Shown here: positions 1 through 7,761 of the stretch, one piece after another
Layout: every line of letters starts with the position of its first letter
Numbering within the stretch: position 1 is the stretch's first letter
NCBI GenBank assembly: GCA_964390795.1
Contig: CAYMLQ010000162.1
Location: 1-11,943 of the forward strand
Reading direction: 5' to 3'
Length of the DNA stretch: 11,943 nucleotides
DNA from: CAYMLQ01 sp964390795
GTDB taxonomy: Bacteria; Verrucomicrobiota; Kiritimatiellia; RFP12; UBA1067
Made by a program: the position numbers and the translations under genes
Notes under the pieces: model-generated
Told to the model about the DNA's origin: nothing
The model's input: the letters and a program-made list of their open reading frames with translations, nothing else
Databases searched by the model: none

Positions 1-2295
1 GCGTACCAGACGTGGACGGGGGTCACGGCTCCGGCCGATTCGCTGACCCACCTGCTCGTCTACAAGTTCGATTACGCGGCCAATGCGATCAAGCTCTACG
101 TGGATCCGCTGCCGGCCTTAGGCGAGCCAGCGACCCCCTCCGCCACGCTGGCCACCGGCGGAAACTGGACCATCAACCTGAACAGCGGTACCTGGAACGC
201 GATCTCGGTCATGCGCCAAGGCGGTGCCAATGAGACGATTGACGAGATCTGCCTGGGTACGACGTGGGCTGACGTGGCGCCCGTAAGCCCCGTGGCGACG
301 ACGACCGATGCCTGGTGGACTAACGTGACGGCGGGCGCCGGCGCCTCGTGGGGCGATGCGAATAACTGGGTCAACACCGCAAGCGCGAACGTGCTGCCGG
401 GCCCCGGCAGCGCCTTCCTGACGGTGCCGGGCGCATCGTACACCGCGCTCTACGACGGCAGCTATGCGGCCATCTCGAACCTGACCGTGCAGAACACGTC
501 TCCCTACCGCGCAGGCCTGCTGATCAGCGCGCCACTGACCAGCTTGGGGGGTGCCGCGATCCGGCTTCTGGGTGGTTCCAGCATGACGGTCACCAACGGC
601 GGCGTCTGGAACTATGTGGGCATCAACCGCGGGACAGACAACGGCGAGTCGATGCTCAGCATCCGCAACGGCGGCGAACTGAACCTCAGCGGCGGGCTGG
701 TCTTCTTCACGAATCTTGTGGCCGCGTCGGCGTCGTACGGCAACTCCATCAACGTGGGCTATCAGTCCACCGGCACCCTGCGCGTCACGTCCGGACGGCT
801 GGAGTACTTGGAGCGCGGACCGGCAAGCTTCACCAATGACAACCGGCAGTTGAGGATCGGCAGCGGTGTCGGAGGCGTCGGCTTTATGGACATCAGTGGC
901 GGCTCGGTGATGCTCGGCAAGCTGAACGCCGTTGAGGCGCTGGAGGTCGGCTCCGGCAGCGGCGGCGTGATCGGCAGCACCAAGGGCTCGGTCATTGTTT
1001 CGGGAGGAGAGCTTGTCTTTACCAACAACCTCACGTGGTGTCTTGCGCGCGTCGGCTGTAACTACGGAGAAGGCGTCTTCATCGTCACGAACACGGGGTA
1101 TGTCAATCTGAAAGCCAGCGGCAAGGACTCGCGCCTCCAAATCGGTGTGGCCCCTTACGGAAAAGGCTTGCTGCGGATGACCAGCGGCCGGATGATCGTG
1201 GGCGATGGCCTTACGGCGGGCTATAACAACGGGTATAACGGTGCTGTTTGGGCGACCGGAGTGGTGGAAGTCGCGGGCGGAACGCTGGAGACCGGATCGG
1301 GTTTTGTGATCGGGTATGCCGAGAATGCGTCCGGGGGCGGCAACGGCGTCGGCCTCGCAAGGATCACCGGCGGACGGGTCACCGAGGGATACTGGGGCGC
1401 TTTCATCGGTCGTAGCCGGGCAGGTGGCGTTGCCAACGGCAGCCTGACGATCACGAATGGTCTGTTCGATATCATCAGTTCGGCGGATCCGGAAGCAACG
1501 GGAGCGGTGGCGGGTAACGGGGCTTGCTCCGGGCTGGCGATTGGCGCCATCAATCTGAATGAAGCTGTTGCAAGTTCCCAAGCCCGCGGAACACTGACGC
1601 TCTCCGGCAGCGGGGTCATCACCAATGCCGGAATGATGGTCGTCGGAGTCAACGGCGGTACCGGCACAGTGACACAGATTGGCGGCAAGATTGTGCATGT
1701 TCCGTCGGGTGGTGTCGCCGTCCGCAAACTGACGGTTCTCGGCTACGGCTTCGGCGCGTCCGGTGCCGTTGGCGGTGGCCTTGGGACGTACGAGATGAGC
1801 GGCGGCTCCCACCTTACCCCGAACAGGGTCTTCGTCGGCGGCGTGCCGACCAACCTTCTGTCCTACTCCCGCGCGGGCGGCACCGGACTGCTGAAGGTCA
1901 CGGGCGGAACGTTCACGGTCACCAACAACACGCTGACGGTGGGCGGGTACGGCACCGGCGTGCTGGTGATCGGCACTAACGGCGTCTGCTTCGCCAAGGA
2001 TATCGTGTTGACCAATAACACGCAGTCCACGCTGCGCTGCGAGCTGGGCGCGACGGGCCTCGGCGCGCTCAAGGCCAGCGGGGCGCTGTCGATCTATCCC
2101 GGTGCCCGGCTCGAGGTCGACGCGAGCGCCTACCAGGGCAACGCGGTGTGGATCAAGCTGGCGGACTGCGCCACGCGCACCGGAAGCTTCGGCCCAGCTG
2201 ACATCACGGTTACGGGCCCGGGCCTTGTGAGGCAGGACAGGGACGAGGACCTCTGGCTCTATATTCAGCGCGGGCTCATGATCGGCGTCCGCTAG
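1..2295 (+). CDS. Large secreted beta-strand-repeat (autotransporter-like) protein, 3' part
   Basis: The reading frame is open from the first base, so the start lies left of the window and the 764 residues seen are the C-terminal part. Residues 1 to about 98 look like the end of a LamG/concanavalin-type domain, with the motif IDEICLGTTWADVAP at about 80-94, which commonly closes such domains in PVC bacteria. From about 104 to 730 the chain is rich in Gly, Ser, Thr and Asn and repeats a loose unit of the type 'hxhSGG.h......hhhG' (examples: DISGGSVMLG, VAGGTLETGSG, MSGGSHLTPN, VTGGTFTVTNN). This resembles the autotransporter-associated beta-strand repeats that build a parallel beta-helix. No beta-barrel translocator or PEP-CTERM anchor follows; the protein ends shortly after DLWLYIQRG. 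A surface or extracellular role is inferred, and the substrate or partner is unknown. It may be co-transcribed with the protease gene 62 nt downstream. Confidence 0.85.
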   Translation, partial: AYQTWTGVTAPADSLTHLLVYKFDYAANAIKLYVDPLPALGEPATPSATLATGGNWTINLNSGTWNAISVMRQGGANETIDEICLGTTWADVAPVSPVATTTDAWWTNVTAGAGASWGDANNWVNTASANVLPGPGSAFLTVPGASYTALYDGSYAAISNLTVQNTSPYRAGLLISAPLTSLGGAAIRLLGGSSMTVTNGGVWNYVGINRGTDNGESMLSIRNGGELNLSGGLVFFTNLVAASASYGNSINVGYQSTGTLRVTSGRLEYLERGPASFTNDNRQLRIGSGVGGVGFMDISGGSVMLGKLNAVEALEVGSGSGGVIGSTKGSVIVSGGELVFTNNLTWCLARVGCNYGEGVFIVTNTGYVNLKASGKDSRLQIGVAPYGKGLLRMTSGRMIVGDGLTAGYNNGYNGAVWATGVVEVAGGTLETGSGFVIGYAENASGGGNGVGLARITGGRVTEGYWGAFIGRSRAGGVANGSLTITNGLFDIISSADPEATGAVAGNGACSGLAIGAINLNEAVASSQARGTLTLSGSGVITNAGMMVVGVNGGTGTVTQIGGKIVHVPSGGVAVRKLTVLGYGFGASGAVGGGLGTYEMSGGSHLTPNRVFVGGVPTNLLSYSRAGGTGLLKVTGGTFTVTNNTLTVGGYGTGVLVIGTNGVCFAKDIVLTNNTQSTLRCELGATGLGALKASGALSIYPGARLEVDASAYQGNAVWIKLADCATRTGSFGPADITVTGPGLVRQDRDEDLWLYIQRGLMIGVR

Positions 2296-2344
2296 CGGCC
2301 AGCGCTCTGCGCCCTCCTTGTCATCGTCACGCGTTCTTAGCTTC

Positions 2345-2350
2345 AAGGAA
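2345..2350 (+). promoter_or_regulatory. Ribosome binding site of the secreted protease gene
   Basis: AAGGAA lies 7 nt before the ATG at 2358. This supports that start, which also gives a clean signal peptide. The 62-nt gap after the preceding stop (2296-2357) shows no convincing terminator; the only palindrome is a 4-bp GCGC pair. Confidence 0.6.
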
Positions 2351-2357
2351 CTTCCTC

Positions 2358-4514
2358 ATGAACCGACTTTTTCTCGCTAGTGTTGCTCTCGCGCTGCTGC
2401 AGGCGCCTATCACCGCTTGGGCATTGAAGATCCAGACGCTCGACCTCAAGCGGCACTACCGGTTCTACTTGGGTGGCGACAAGAACTTCGTCGGCGACCC
2501 GTATGACTGGTCGGGCGTCTCGCGAACCGTCGACGTGGGCAAATGGGGTGCCATGATCTCGCCCAGCTACTTTATCAGCGCCAATCACTTCCACCCCGCG
2601 ACGAACGAGACGTTCCGTTTCTTCTACTCGAACAACACCAACGGCTCGTACGAGGAGCGCACCGTGCTCTCCGGCCAGAAGATCCTCGGCGCGGCTGGCG
2701 CCAACAGCGACCTGTGGCTCGGCAAGCTCAGCGCCCCGGTCTCCAGCTCCGTCGCGAAGTATCCGCTCCTGCGGCTGCCGAACACGCTGAGCGATTACAC
2801 GGGCAAAACCCTGCACGTCTTCGGGCGGCCCACGGACAATAATCAGGCGACCAACTCGCAGACCCGCCTCCACATGGGGCTGAGCCGGGTCGGCTCGGTG
2901 CAGGCCGACGCCGGCGGCAGCTACTACAGCTGGGGTTACGGGTCATACTTCGGCGGCGATACGGCACAATTTGCCGAAGGCGGCGACTCTGGCGGCAGCA
3001 CCTTCATCGTGTTCAACGGCGTTCCGACCGTTCTGGGAACGCACTACTACGCGACCCTGTCCTCCTTCGCGCCGGACTACATCACCCAACTCAACGCGGC
3101 GATGAGCGCCAGCGGCGAGCAGGTCACCGTGATCACGCTTGCCACCACTCCGGCGCTGCCGCAGAATCTGACCGTCGCTTTCACTGGCGGCTCGGGCGTG
3201 CAGTTGACGTGGGCCGACATCGCCGATACGGAGACGGGCTATGCGCTTGAGCGTCGCACGGTAAGCGGTGCCTTTGTGCCCTTGCAGACGCTTCCGGCGG
3301 AGGCCGAGAGCTGTACGGACGGCAGCGCCTCCACGAGCGTCAGCTACGAGTACCGCCTGCGCGCGTTCAACGCCTCGGCCACCTCCGAGTGGGTGACCGT
3401 CTTTCTGGGGAGGCAGTTGCACGCCATCCCGTACGCGGAGTCCTTCGAGAGCTTCGCGCCGGAGGCGCTATTGCCCGGCTTCGAAGGCTGGTACGCCGCC
3501 GACGCGGGCGCTGCACAGGTCGATACAAATGCCGTTACGCTGGCCAGGCTGCAGGCCTATGCCGAGCCGGTCGGATACCCGCTGCGGGCTGCGGAACACG
3601 CGCAGGTGGCGGTGGTCGAAGGTGCTGTTAGCAACCGCCTGGCGGCGCAGGCTGGCACTGCGGTGTGGTGTGACATGATGGTAGAACTCACGCCCAACGG
3701 CGGGCAAATGCCACCCGTAGCGCCGGATCTTCAGTGCGCGCTGACCCTCGACAGCACGGGGCGTCTCACGGTCTGGCACCGCGACTTGCTCAGCGGCACC
3801 AACCGCTGGAGCGCGCTCGCGTGGCAGACGCCGCTGACGTCTCAGTGGGCGCGGGTGACGCTGCACATGGATTATGCCACCGTCGACGCCGCGCACAGCG
3901 CCCGGTACTTCCAGCTCTTCATTGACGGAGCAGGGCAGAGCCACGCGCTGGCCTACACGGCGAACGACGGCACGGGCACGCTCGGCGGCACGTGGTTCGC
4001 GTTGGCGGGCGAGGCGGCGCCGAGCAGGCTCAGCTCCTTGTTCTTTGACGGCACCGGTGCGCTGGATGACTTGACGGTGGACACCGCGCGGCCGCTGATC
4101 GGCACCGGGCCGCAGGGCACGCCCGAGTGGTGGCTGGCCGACAACGGGCTGACCAACGGGCTCAGCCTAGCGGAGAGCGAGCTGGCCGACGGTGACGGCG
4201 ACGGCTTCGCCAACTGGCGAGAGTTTGCAGCCGGCACCGACCCCGCTGCGGCGGCGAGCCTACTGCGCTTCGTCGACCTGCCGGAGGCCGCGAACGGGCG
4301 GCTCGGGCTGGTGGTTCAGACGGTTCCAGGCCGGCGCTACACGCTGGAGTCCTCAACGGATCTGGCTGCGGGGGCGTGGGCTGCGGCCGCCTTTGCCGTA
4401 ACGCCGGAGGGCGCGCCCGCCGTCCAGACCGTCACGGCGGCGGCGGAGACGCTGACGCTCTACGCCGAGACCGCCGGGCCGTTCCGCTTCTACCGCGTGC
4501 AGGTGCTGCCCTGA
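2358..4514 (+). CDS. Secreted trypsin-like serine protease with FN3, LamG-like and calcium-loop modules
   Basis: This 718-residue protein has a signal peptide (residues 1-22, hydrophobic core followed by A-W-A). A chymotrypsin-fold protease domain spans about 30-260. A plausible catalytic triad is visible: His77 in ISANHFH, Asp118 in NSDLWL and Ser211 in GGDSGGS. The His motif departs from the usual TAAHC. A fibronectin type III domain follows at about 264-352, then a LamG/jelly-roll-like domain at about 355-578 opening with IPYAESFESF. A calcium-binding loop of dockerin or thrombospondin-3 type (DGDGDGFANWREFAAGTDP) is at 611-629. A beta-rich C-terminal module ends in FYRVQVLP, a tail style common in secreted Verrucomicrobia and Kiritimatiellota proteins. 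The likely role is extracellular or cell-surface proteolysis, with the accessory domains binding glycans or proteins; substrate specificity cannot be read. Strong RBS; same strand as, and 62 nt after, the repeat protein gene. Confidence 0.85.
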   Translation: MNRLFLASVALALLQAPITAWALKIQTLDLKRHYRFYLGGDKNFVGDPYDWSGVSRTVDVGKWGAMISPSYFISANHFHPATNETFRFFYSNNTNGSYEERTVLSGQKILGAAGANSDLWLGKLSAPVSSSVAKYPLLRLPNTLSDYTGKTLHVFGRPTDNNQATNSQTRLHMGLSRVGSVQADAGGSYYSWGYGSYFGGDTAQFAEGGDSGGSTFIVFNGVPTVLGTHYYATLSSFAPDYITQLNAAMSASGEQVTVITLATTPALPQNLTVAFTGGSGVQLTWADIADTETGYALERRTVSGAFVPLQTLPAEAESCTDGSASTSVSYEYRLRAFNASATSEWVTVFLGRQLHAIPYAESFESFAPEALLPGFEGWYAADAGAAQVDTNAVTLARLQAYAEPVGYPLRAAEHAQVAVVEGAVSNRLAAQAGTAVWCDMMVELTPNGGQMPPVAPDLQCALTLDSTGRLTVWHRDLLSGTNRWSALAWQTPLTSQWARVTLHMDYATVDAAHSARYFQLFIDGAGQSHALAYTANDGTGTLGGTWFALAGEAAPSRLSSLFFDGTGALDDLTVDTARPLIGTGPQGTPEWWLADNGLTNGLSLAESELADGDGDGFANWREFAAGTDPAAAASLLRFVDLPEAANGRLGLVVQTVPGRRYTLESSTDLAAGAWAAAAFAVTPEGAPAVQTVTAAAETLTLYAETAGPFRFYRVQVLP

Positions 4515-4538
4515 AGCCTGACATAATCGGCGATTCCC

Positions 4539-4567
4539 TTGCGGCGGAGGGCCGCACGCGCTACACT
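4539..4567 (+). promoter_or_regulatory. Candidate sigma-70-type promoter of the lipoprotein gene
   Basis: TTGCGG (4539-4544) and TACACT (4562-4567) are separated by 17 bp, the optimal spacing. The -10 is preceded by GC, giving GCTACACT. Only 6 nt separate it from the ATG at 4574, so transcription would start at or next to the start codon (a leaderless mRNA). A 6-bp inverted repeat fills much of the spacer. Confidence 0.45.
4540..4556. repeat. Inverted repeat in the promoter spacer (TGCGGC-GGAGG-GCCGCA)
   Basis: A perfect 6-bp stem with a GGAGG loop lies between the -35 and -10 candidates of the lipoprotein gene. It could be an operator. If mRNA reads in from the protease gene, the hairpin would present a Shine-Dalgarno-like loop, but that lies about 23 nt from the ATG, too far to work normally. 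It may also be chance in GC-rich DNA. Confidence 0.3.
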
Positions 4568-4573
4568 ACTGAC

Positions 4574-4969
4574 ATGTTAACGACTCGATCCTTCTTCCGT
4601 CTGTGCGCCAGCGTAAGAACGCTGGCGGCCCTATCCGTTCTGGTCGCGCTTTGCGGCTGCGCCAGCATGCGGTTTGAAGTCAAACGCGAGACGCGTTTCA
4701 TCAACATGGACGCCGAGGTGCTGCACGTGGCGTATGGCGAAGAGAAACGCTCCAAGACGCTTTCCAGCGGAATCGTCTGCACCTTTGAAGGAAAAGTGCG
4801 CCTGCAATTCCCCGACGGCAAACGGATTGTGCTCTATCAGGCGCTGTCCTCTTCTGGCATGCGCTATGTCTCCAAGGACATGCAGTTCGAGTTCCGGGAA
4901 AAAGGCCCCTACTGCATCCTTTCCCACTACGGCAAGACCATCTTCGAAGGCGTCTACTGCCGCAAGTGA
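4574..4969 (+). CDS. Small putative lipoprotein, function unknown
   Basis: The ATG at 4574 is chosen over in-frame upstream starts because it gives a 131-residue protein with a lipoprotein signal: basic N-terminus, hydrophobic stretch (about 17-28), then L-C-G-C-A-S with lipidated Cys29. The -2 Cys of the lipobox is unusual, but the CGCAS pattern is typical. An Ala at +2 would, by the E. coli rule, allow outer-membrane sorting. The mature part (about 100 residues) is probably beta-rich, with alternating charged and hydrophobic residues and a C-terminal tail ending in GVYCRK; no known family was recognised. No ribosome binding site is visible near the ATG, in keeping with a leaderless transcript from the adjacent promoter. 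The last 16 nt overlap the end of the convergent methyltransferase gene. Confidence 0.75.
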   Translation: MLTTRSFFRLCASVRTLAALSVLVALCGCASMRFEVKRETRFINMDAEVLHVAYGEEKRSKTLSSGIVCTFEGKVRLQFPDGKRIVLYQALSSSGMRYVSKDMQFEFREKGPYCILSHYGKTIFEGVYCRK

Positions 4970-5982
4970 CCCGGCTTGCGCGCGCAGACCAGCCAGTGCG
5001 GCATCGGCGGCGGCACCGGACGCGTGTCGCCCCCCTCAAACCCCGCCTCGTGCAGCCAGCCCTTGAGTTCCTCGTCAGAAAACACCCAGCCGTTCTGAGT
5101 CGTCAGCGCCATGTTGACTGCGAACAGCGCCGAAAAGGCCGGCTGCGTGTGTGAAGCGTCCGTCATCATATCCAAGACAAAGATGCGGCCGCCCGGCTTG
5201 AGCGCCGCGTGCGCCCGCTTCAGGATCGCGACGATCTGCTGCGGCGACTCCTGATGCAGCGCGCCGAAAATCGTCACCGCGTCGAAGGCGTCCGCCTCAT
5301 ACGTGTCCGTGTGGTAGTCGCCCGGCTGACAGAGCACCCGCTCCGCTAGCCCGGCCTCCCGCACCAGCTCTGCGGCGACCTCCGACACGGCGGGCAGGTC
5401 GACGGTTACACACGTGAGTTCCGGGTGGGCATGCGCCAGCAGGGACGCATAGGTGCCGGGTCCGCCCGCCAGATCCAACAGTCTGCGGCAGCCGCCGAGA
5501 TCCAGCATCGGCACAACCGACCGGCCGATCCCCAACGCGCGTCCGTGCATCGCCAGCACGAACCGGCGCGTGCGCTCCGCGTCCTCGCCGAGATGCACTT
5601 CCGGTGCCTCGACAGGACTGCCGCTTCTCACCAATTCAGTCAACCGCCCCCAGGCCGGATAGACATCGCGGTTGTAGCGTACGGCGCGCGTCAGGTCGTG
5701 GGGAGCGCCCGTGACTAGCGCGAGATCGGCAGCAGGCGTGTTGGCATAACACGCACCCTGCTTGACCAGGAGCCCGACCGCCACGCACGCGTCGAGCAGC
5801 AGCCGCAAGCCGCGCGCGTCGAGACCCAACTTGGCCGCCAAGACTTCCGCGCTGACGCTGTTGCCCTCACGCCGAACAGCCGTGAAAAGATCGGATTCCA
5901 GCGCGGCGAACAGCACCGCCGACCCGTAAAACGCACTGGCCAAATCGACAATACCCTGCACAGAAAGCGCCTGTTCCCTCAT
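4954..5982 (-). CDS. SAM-dependent O-methyltransferase (acetylserotonin/hydroxyneurosporene type)
   Basis: This 342-residue protein has the architecture of the O-methyltransferase family 2 enzymes. The N-terminal winged-helix dimerisation domain (about 10-95) includes a helix-turn-helix-like stretch AEVLAAKLGLDARGLRLLLD. The C-terminal Rossmann SAM-binding domain has motif I LLDLAGGPGTY at 168-178, an acidic residue after strand 2 (Asp195 in VTVDLPAV), and GALHQE with His243 where the catalytic His of this family lies (usual form LHDW). The motif LKPGGRIFVLDMM follows at 261-273. The length fits the family. Such enzymes methylate small-molecule hydroxyl groups, including carotenoids, quinone precursors and secondary metabolites; the substrate is unknown because no biosynthetic genes are adjacent. 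GGAGAG lies 8 nt before the ATG. The gene is divergent from the VTT-protein gene, with a 45-nt gap, and its 3' end overlaps the lipoprotein gene by 16 nt. Confidence 0.85.
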   Translation of the reverse strand: MREQALSVQGIVDLASAFYGSAVLFAALESDLFTAVRREGNSVSAEVLAAKLGLDARGLRLLLDACVAVGLLVKQGACYANTPAADLALVTGAPHDLTRAVRYNRDVYPAWGRLTELVRSGSPVEAPEVHLGEDAERTRRFVLAMHGRALGIGRSVVPMLDLGGCRRLLDLAGGPGTYASLLAHAHPELTCVTVDLPAVSEVAAELVREAGLAERVLCQPGDYHTDTYEADAFDAVTIFGALHQESPQQIVAILKRAHAALKPGGRIFVLDMMTDASHTQPAFSALFAVNMALTTQNGWVFSDEELKGWLHEAGFEGGDTRPVPPPMPHWLVCARKPGHLRQ

Positions 5983-5990
5983 TTTTCGAA

Positions 5991-5996
5991 CTCTCC
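5991..5996 (-). promoter_or_regulatory. Ribosome binding site of the methyltransferase gene
   Basis: Read on the minus strand, GGAGAG lies 8 nt upstream of the ATG at 5982 and supports that start. It shares the 45-nt divergent intergenic region with the -10 candidate of the opposite gene. Confidence 0.5.
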
Positions 5997-6015
5997 ACCC
6001 TCACGGGTTTTTTGC

Positions 6016-6021
6016 TATCGT
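6016..6021 (+). promoter_or_regulatory. Candidate -10 element of the VTT-protein gene (GCTATCGT context)
   Basis: TATCGT, preceded by GC, stands exactly 6 nt before the ATG at 6028. This is the same geometry as at the lipoprotein gene, and no Shine-Dalgarno sequence is present. No recognisable -35 lies at 16-19 bp, so the call rests on the -10 and the repeated spacing. Confidence 0.35.
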
Positions 6022-6027
6022 GTACCT

Positions 6028-6687
6028 ATGAACACCGTCCCCTATCGAACGCTGGCGCTGCTCGCCGCCCTTCTGCTGGCCATCATCGTGCCCTTCTGCC
6101 TGTTCGGCGCGAGCATCGACGCCTGGACCGGGCGTCTGCTGGAGCAGGCCGACGCTCAGCGCCTCTACACGGGCGCGCTGCTCACGCTGCTGCTGGCGGT
6201 GGACATCGTGATGCCCGTGCCCTCCAGCCTGGTCAGCACCGCCTGCGGCATGACGCTCGGCTTTGCCTGCGGCGCGTGCGCCTCGTTCGTCGGCATGAGC
6301 CTTAGCACCGCAGCCGGATACGCCCTCGGGCGCACCGCCTCGACCGCAGCTGAGCGGCTGATCGGCAGAGATGAGGCCGCACTGCTAAAGACCTTTCAAA
6401 CCCGTTACGGCGTCTGGATGCTGCTGGCCCTGCGCCCCGTGCCGGTGCTCGCCGAAGCATCGGTGCTCTTTAGCGGACTGTCGCGACAGCCCCTCGCCCG
6501 CGTGCTTGCCGTCACCGCACTGGGCAACGCGGGCGTTTCGCTGGTCTATGCGGCCGTGGGCGCCTGGGGACGGCTCTCGGCGGCGTTCCTGCCCGCCTTC
6601 GGCGTATCGATACTGCTCTCGGGGGCGCTCCTGCTCGGTCTCCGCCGCAACCGAGCTACGCCTCAGCCGCCCCCTCCTTCGCAATGA
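6028..6687 (+). CDS. VTT-domain (DedA/TVP38/SNARE-associated type) inner-membrane protein
   Basis: This 219-residue, strongly hydrophobic protein has the pattern of the VTT family. There is an N-terminal membrane helix (about 7-27), then the re-entrant region DIVMPVPSSLVSTACGMTLG (59-78). Next comes the glycine-rich helix FACGACASFVGMSLSTAAGYALGR, a short amphipathic loop, and the second characteristic segment LRPVPVLAEASVLFSGLSR (135-153). Two further helices follow (about 159-180 and 186-205), with a basic, proline-rich tail. VTT proteins are known or proposed to act in lipid scrambling or flipping and envelope homeostasis; DedA members affect proton motive force and drug tolerance. The exact ligand here is unknown. 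The gene may be leaderless: ATG 6 nt after a -10-like element, no ribosome binding site. Its 3' end overlaps the convergent DUF gene by 32 nt, so the coding end of each is antisense to the other. Confidence 0.8.
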   Translation: MNTVPYRTLALLAALLLAIIVPFCLFGASIDAWTGRLLEQADAQRLYTGALLTLLLAVDIVMPVPSSLVSTACGMTLGFACGACASFVGMSLSTAAGYALGRTASTAAERLIGRDEAALLKTFQTRYGVWMLLALRPVPVLAEASVLFSGLSRQPLARVLAVTALGNAGVSLVYAAVGAWGRLSAAFLPAFGVSILLSGALLLGLRRNRATPQPPPPSQ

Positions 6688-7705
6688 ACGTGCTCAAATG
6701 CTCCCGGGCCTTATCGAGCATGACGAGCTGCTCTCGCCGCACCATTTTGAACGGCAGCAGCTCGCTCAGAGGACGCAACAGGTTGGCCATACGATCCGTC
6801 TGAATTTCGATCACCTCAGGGCACCCCCCGAGCTGCTCGAACATCTCCAACAGCTTCTCGGGTATCAGCGCCCACATCTGCGCAATGCCCTCCGTCGCCT
6901 GCAGCAACTCGCCCGCGACGATGAACCCGCTCTTGGCATCCACGGCCAGTAGCACATACGCCGTTTGCGGGCGAGTCCCGTCCGGCAGGATTCTGAGCGG
7001 CGTGAAGACCAGATCCAACTGCAACGTCACCGGCTGCATCGGCAGGCCGCGAATCGTCTGAAGCCGCCGGGACTCGATGCGGACATCAACCTCCTCATCA
7101 CCGACTTCCTGAACCTTGGACCACGTATCTTGCCACACGCCCTGCGCATCCTGCTTGCGCATCAGAATCTCACTCGGAAAACGCGTCTTTAGCAGCGTCC
7201 CGTCCGCCTCCACGCGCATCGCCATGCCGAATGCCTGATAGACCGCAATTTCGAGCAGCCGCCGCTCCCGCTCATCCGGCAGCCACGGATGATAACCCGG
7301 GACAATCGAGCGAAACATCGGGGTGGAGCAAGCCTCGCTAGCCGAGCGCTTGAGCGTTTTGAGAAACGCCTGCTCGTGCTCAAACAGCAGATTGTCGCTC
7401 ACGAACAGCAATTCGATCATGCGGATCTCAAGCAGCCACGTGGCCACCTGCTTGGAGGGATCCGCGAGCCTCGTCACCAGATCATAAAATGCTTTCCAGC
7501 CCACCAGGAAACGGACGTTCCTGAACTCTTTCGGCTGGCCGCCGAAAATCACAAAACAGGGCTCATCCCAACTCGGCACGGAAATGCCGAAGCAGTCGGC
7601 GCCCCCCATCCAGTGCCACGGTTCGAGCTGGTCCAACTGTTCCGCCAGCGTGTAAAGCCGCATCCACTGGTTTCTCTCTGCAAGTGTCATGATTGGAGCA
7701 GCCAT
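6656..7705 (-). CDS. Conserved hypothetical protein, DUF7309/DUF6930 type
   Basis: I place the start at the ATG at 7705 (349 residues), because AGAGGA lies 7 nt upstream; an in-frame ATG at 7729 would add eight acidic residues. The N-terminal half carries FGISVPSWDEP, a predicted alpha/beta region (FVIFGGQPKEF) and the motif MFRSIVPGYHPWLPDE (about 130-145). This FRS-PGY-PW signature I associate with DUF7309. The C-terminal half (about 225-335) has TAYVLLAVDAKSGFIVAGELL followed by CPEVIEIQTDR, typical of DUF6930. The order beta-strand-Asp256, beta-hairpin, helix, beta-strand-Asp304 is reminiscent of the RNase H/integrase fold, but this is only a pattern match and no third acidic residue can be assigned. 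Family names come from memory and are moderately sure; function is unknown. It follows the channel gene on the same strand after a repeat-bearing gap and overlaps the VTT gene end. Confidence 0.7.
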   Translation of the reverse strand: MAAPIMTLAERNQWMRLYTLAEQLDQLEPWHWMGGADCFGISVPSWDEPCFVIFGGQPKEFRNVRFLVGWKAFYDLVTRLADPSKQVATWLLEIRMIELLFVSDNLLFEHEQAFLKTLKRSASEACSTPMFRSIVPGYHPWLPDERERRLLEIAVYQAFGMAMRVEADGTLLKTRFPSEILMRKQDAQGVWQDTWSKVQEVGDEEVDVRIESRRLQTIRGLPMQPVTLQLDLVFTPLRILPDGTRPQTAYVLLAVDAKSGFIVAGELLQATEGIAQMWALIPEKLLEMFEQLGGCPEVIEIQTDRMANLLRPLSELLPFKMVRREQLVMLDKAREHLSTFIAKEGAAEA

Positions 7706-7712
7706 GTTCTCG

Positions 7713-7718
7713 TCCTCT
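7713..7718 (-). promoter_or_regulatory. Ribosome binding site deciding the DUF-gene start
   Basis: On the minus strand AGAGGA (within a purine run) lies 7 nt before the ATG at 7705. The alternative ATG at 7729 has no such site; it is preceded closely by the 7-bp hairpin. Confidence 0.5.
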
Positions 7719-7733
7719 CCCTCATCCATCGTA

Positions 7734-7750
7734 CGGTGCGCCCCGCACCG
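7734..7750 (-). repeat. 7-bp hairpin in the 5' leader of the DUF gene
   Basis: CGGTGCG-CCC-CGCACCG forms a perfect 7-bp stem with a 3-nt loop. If the promoter at 7762-7790 is right, it lies near the 5' end of the mRNA, where it could stabilise the transcript or act as an operator. It has no U-tract and is not a standard terminator. Confidence 0.4.
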
Positions 7751-7761
7751 GATTGGCCGTT

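Noticed and set aside
118..2346. 742-codon open frame on the minus strand, antisense to the repeat protein
   Set aside because: It mirrors the GC-rich plus-strand gene codon for codon, has low-complexity Arg/Asp/Ala/His-rich content with no domain, signal peptide or ribosome binding site. The plus-strand frame shows clear repeat structure and is open from the window edge.
2296..2357. Possible terminator between the repeat protein and protease genes
   Set aside because: Only a 4-bp GCGC palindrome is present and no T-run follows it.
4376..4969. Longer lipoprotein reading with a start inside the protease gene
   Set aside because: The extra 66 residues are out-of-frame protease coding sequence rich in Arg and Gly. 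The ATG at 4574 gives a proper lipoprotein signal and is directly preceded by a promoter-like element.
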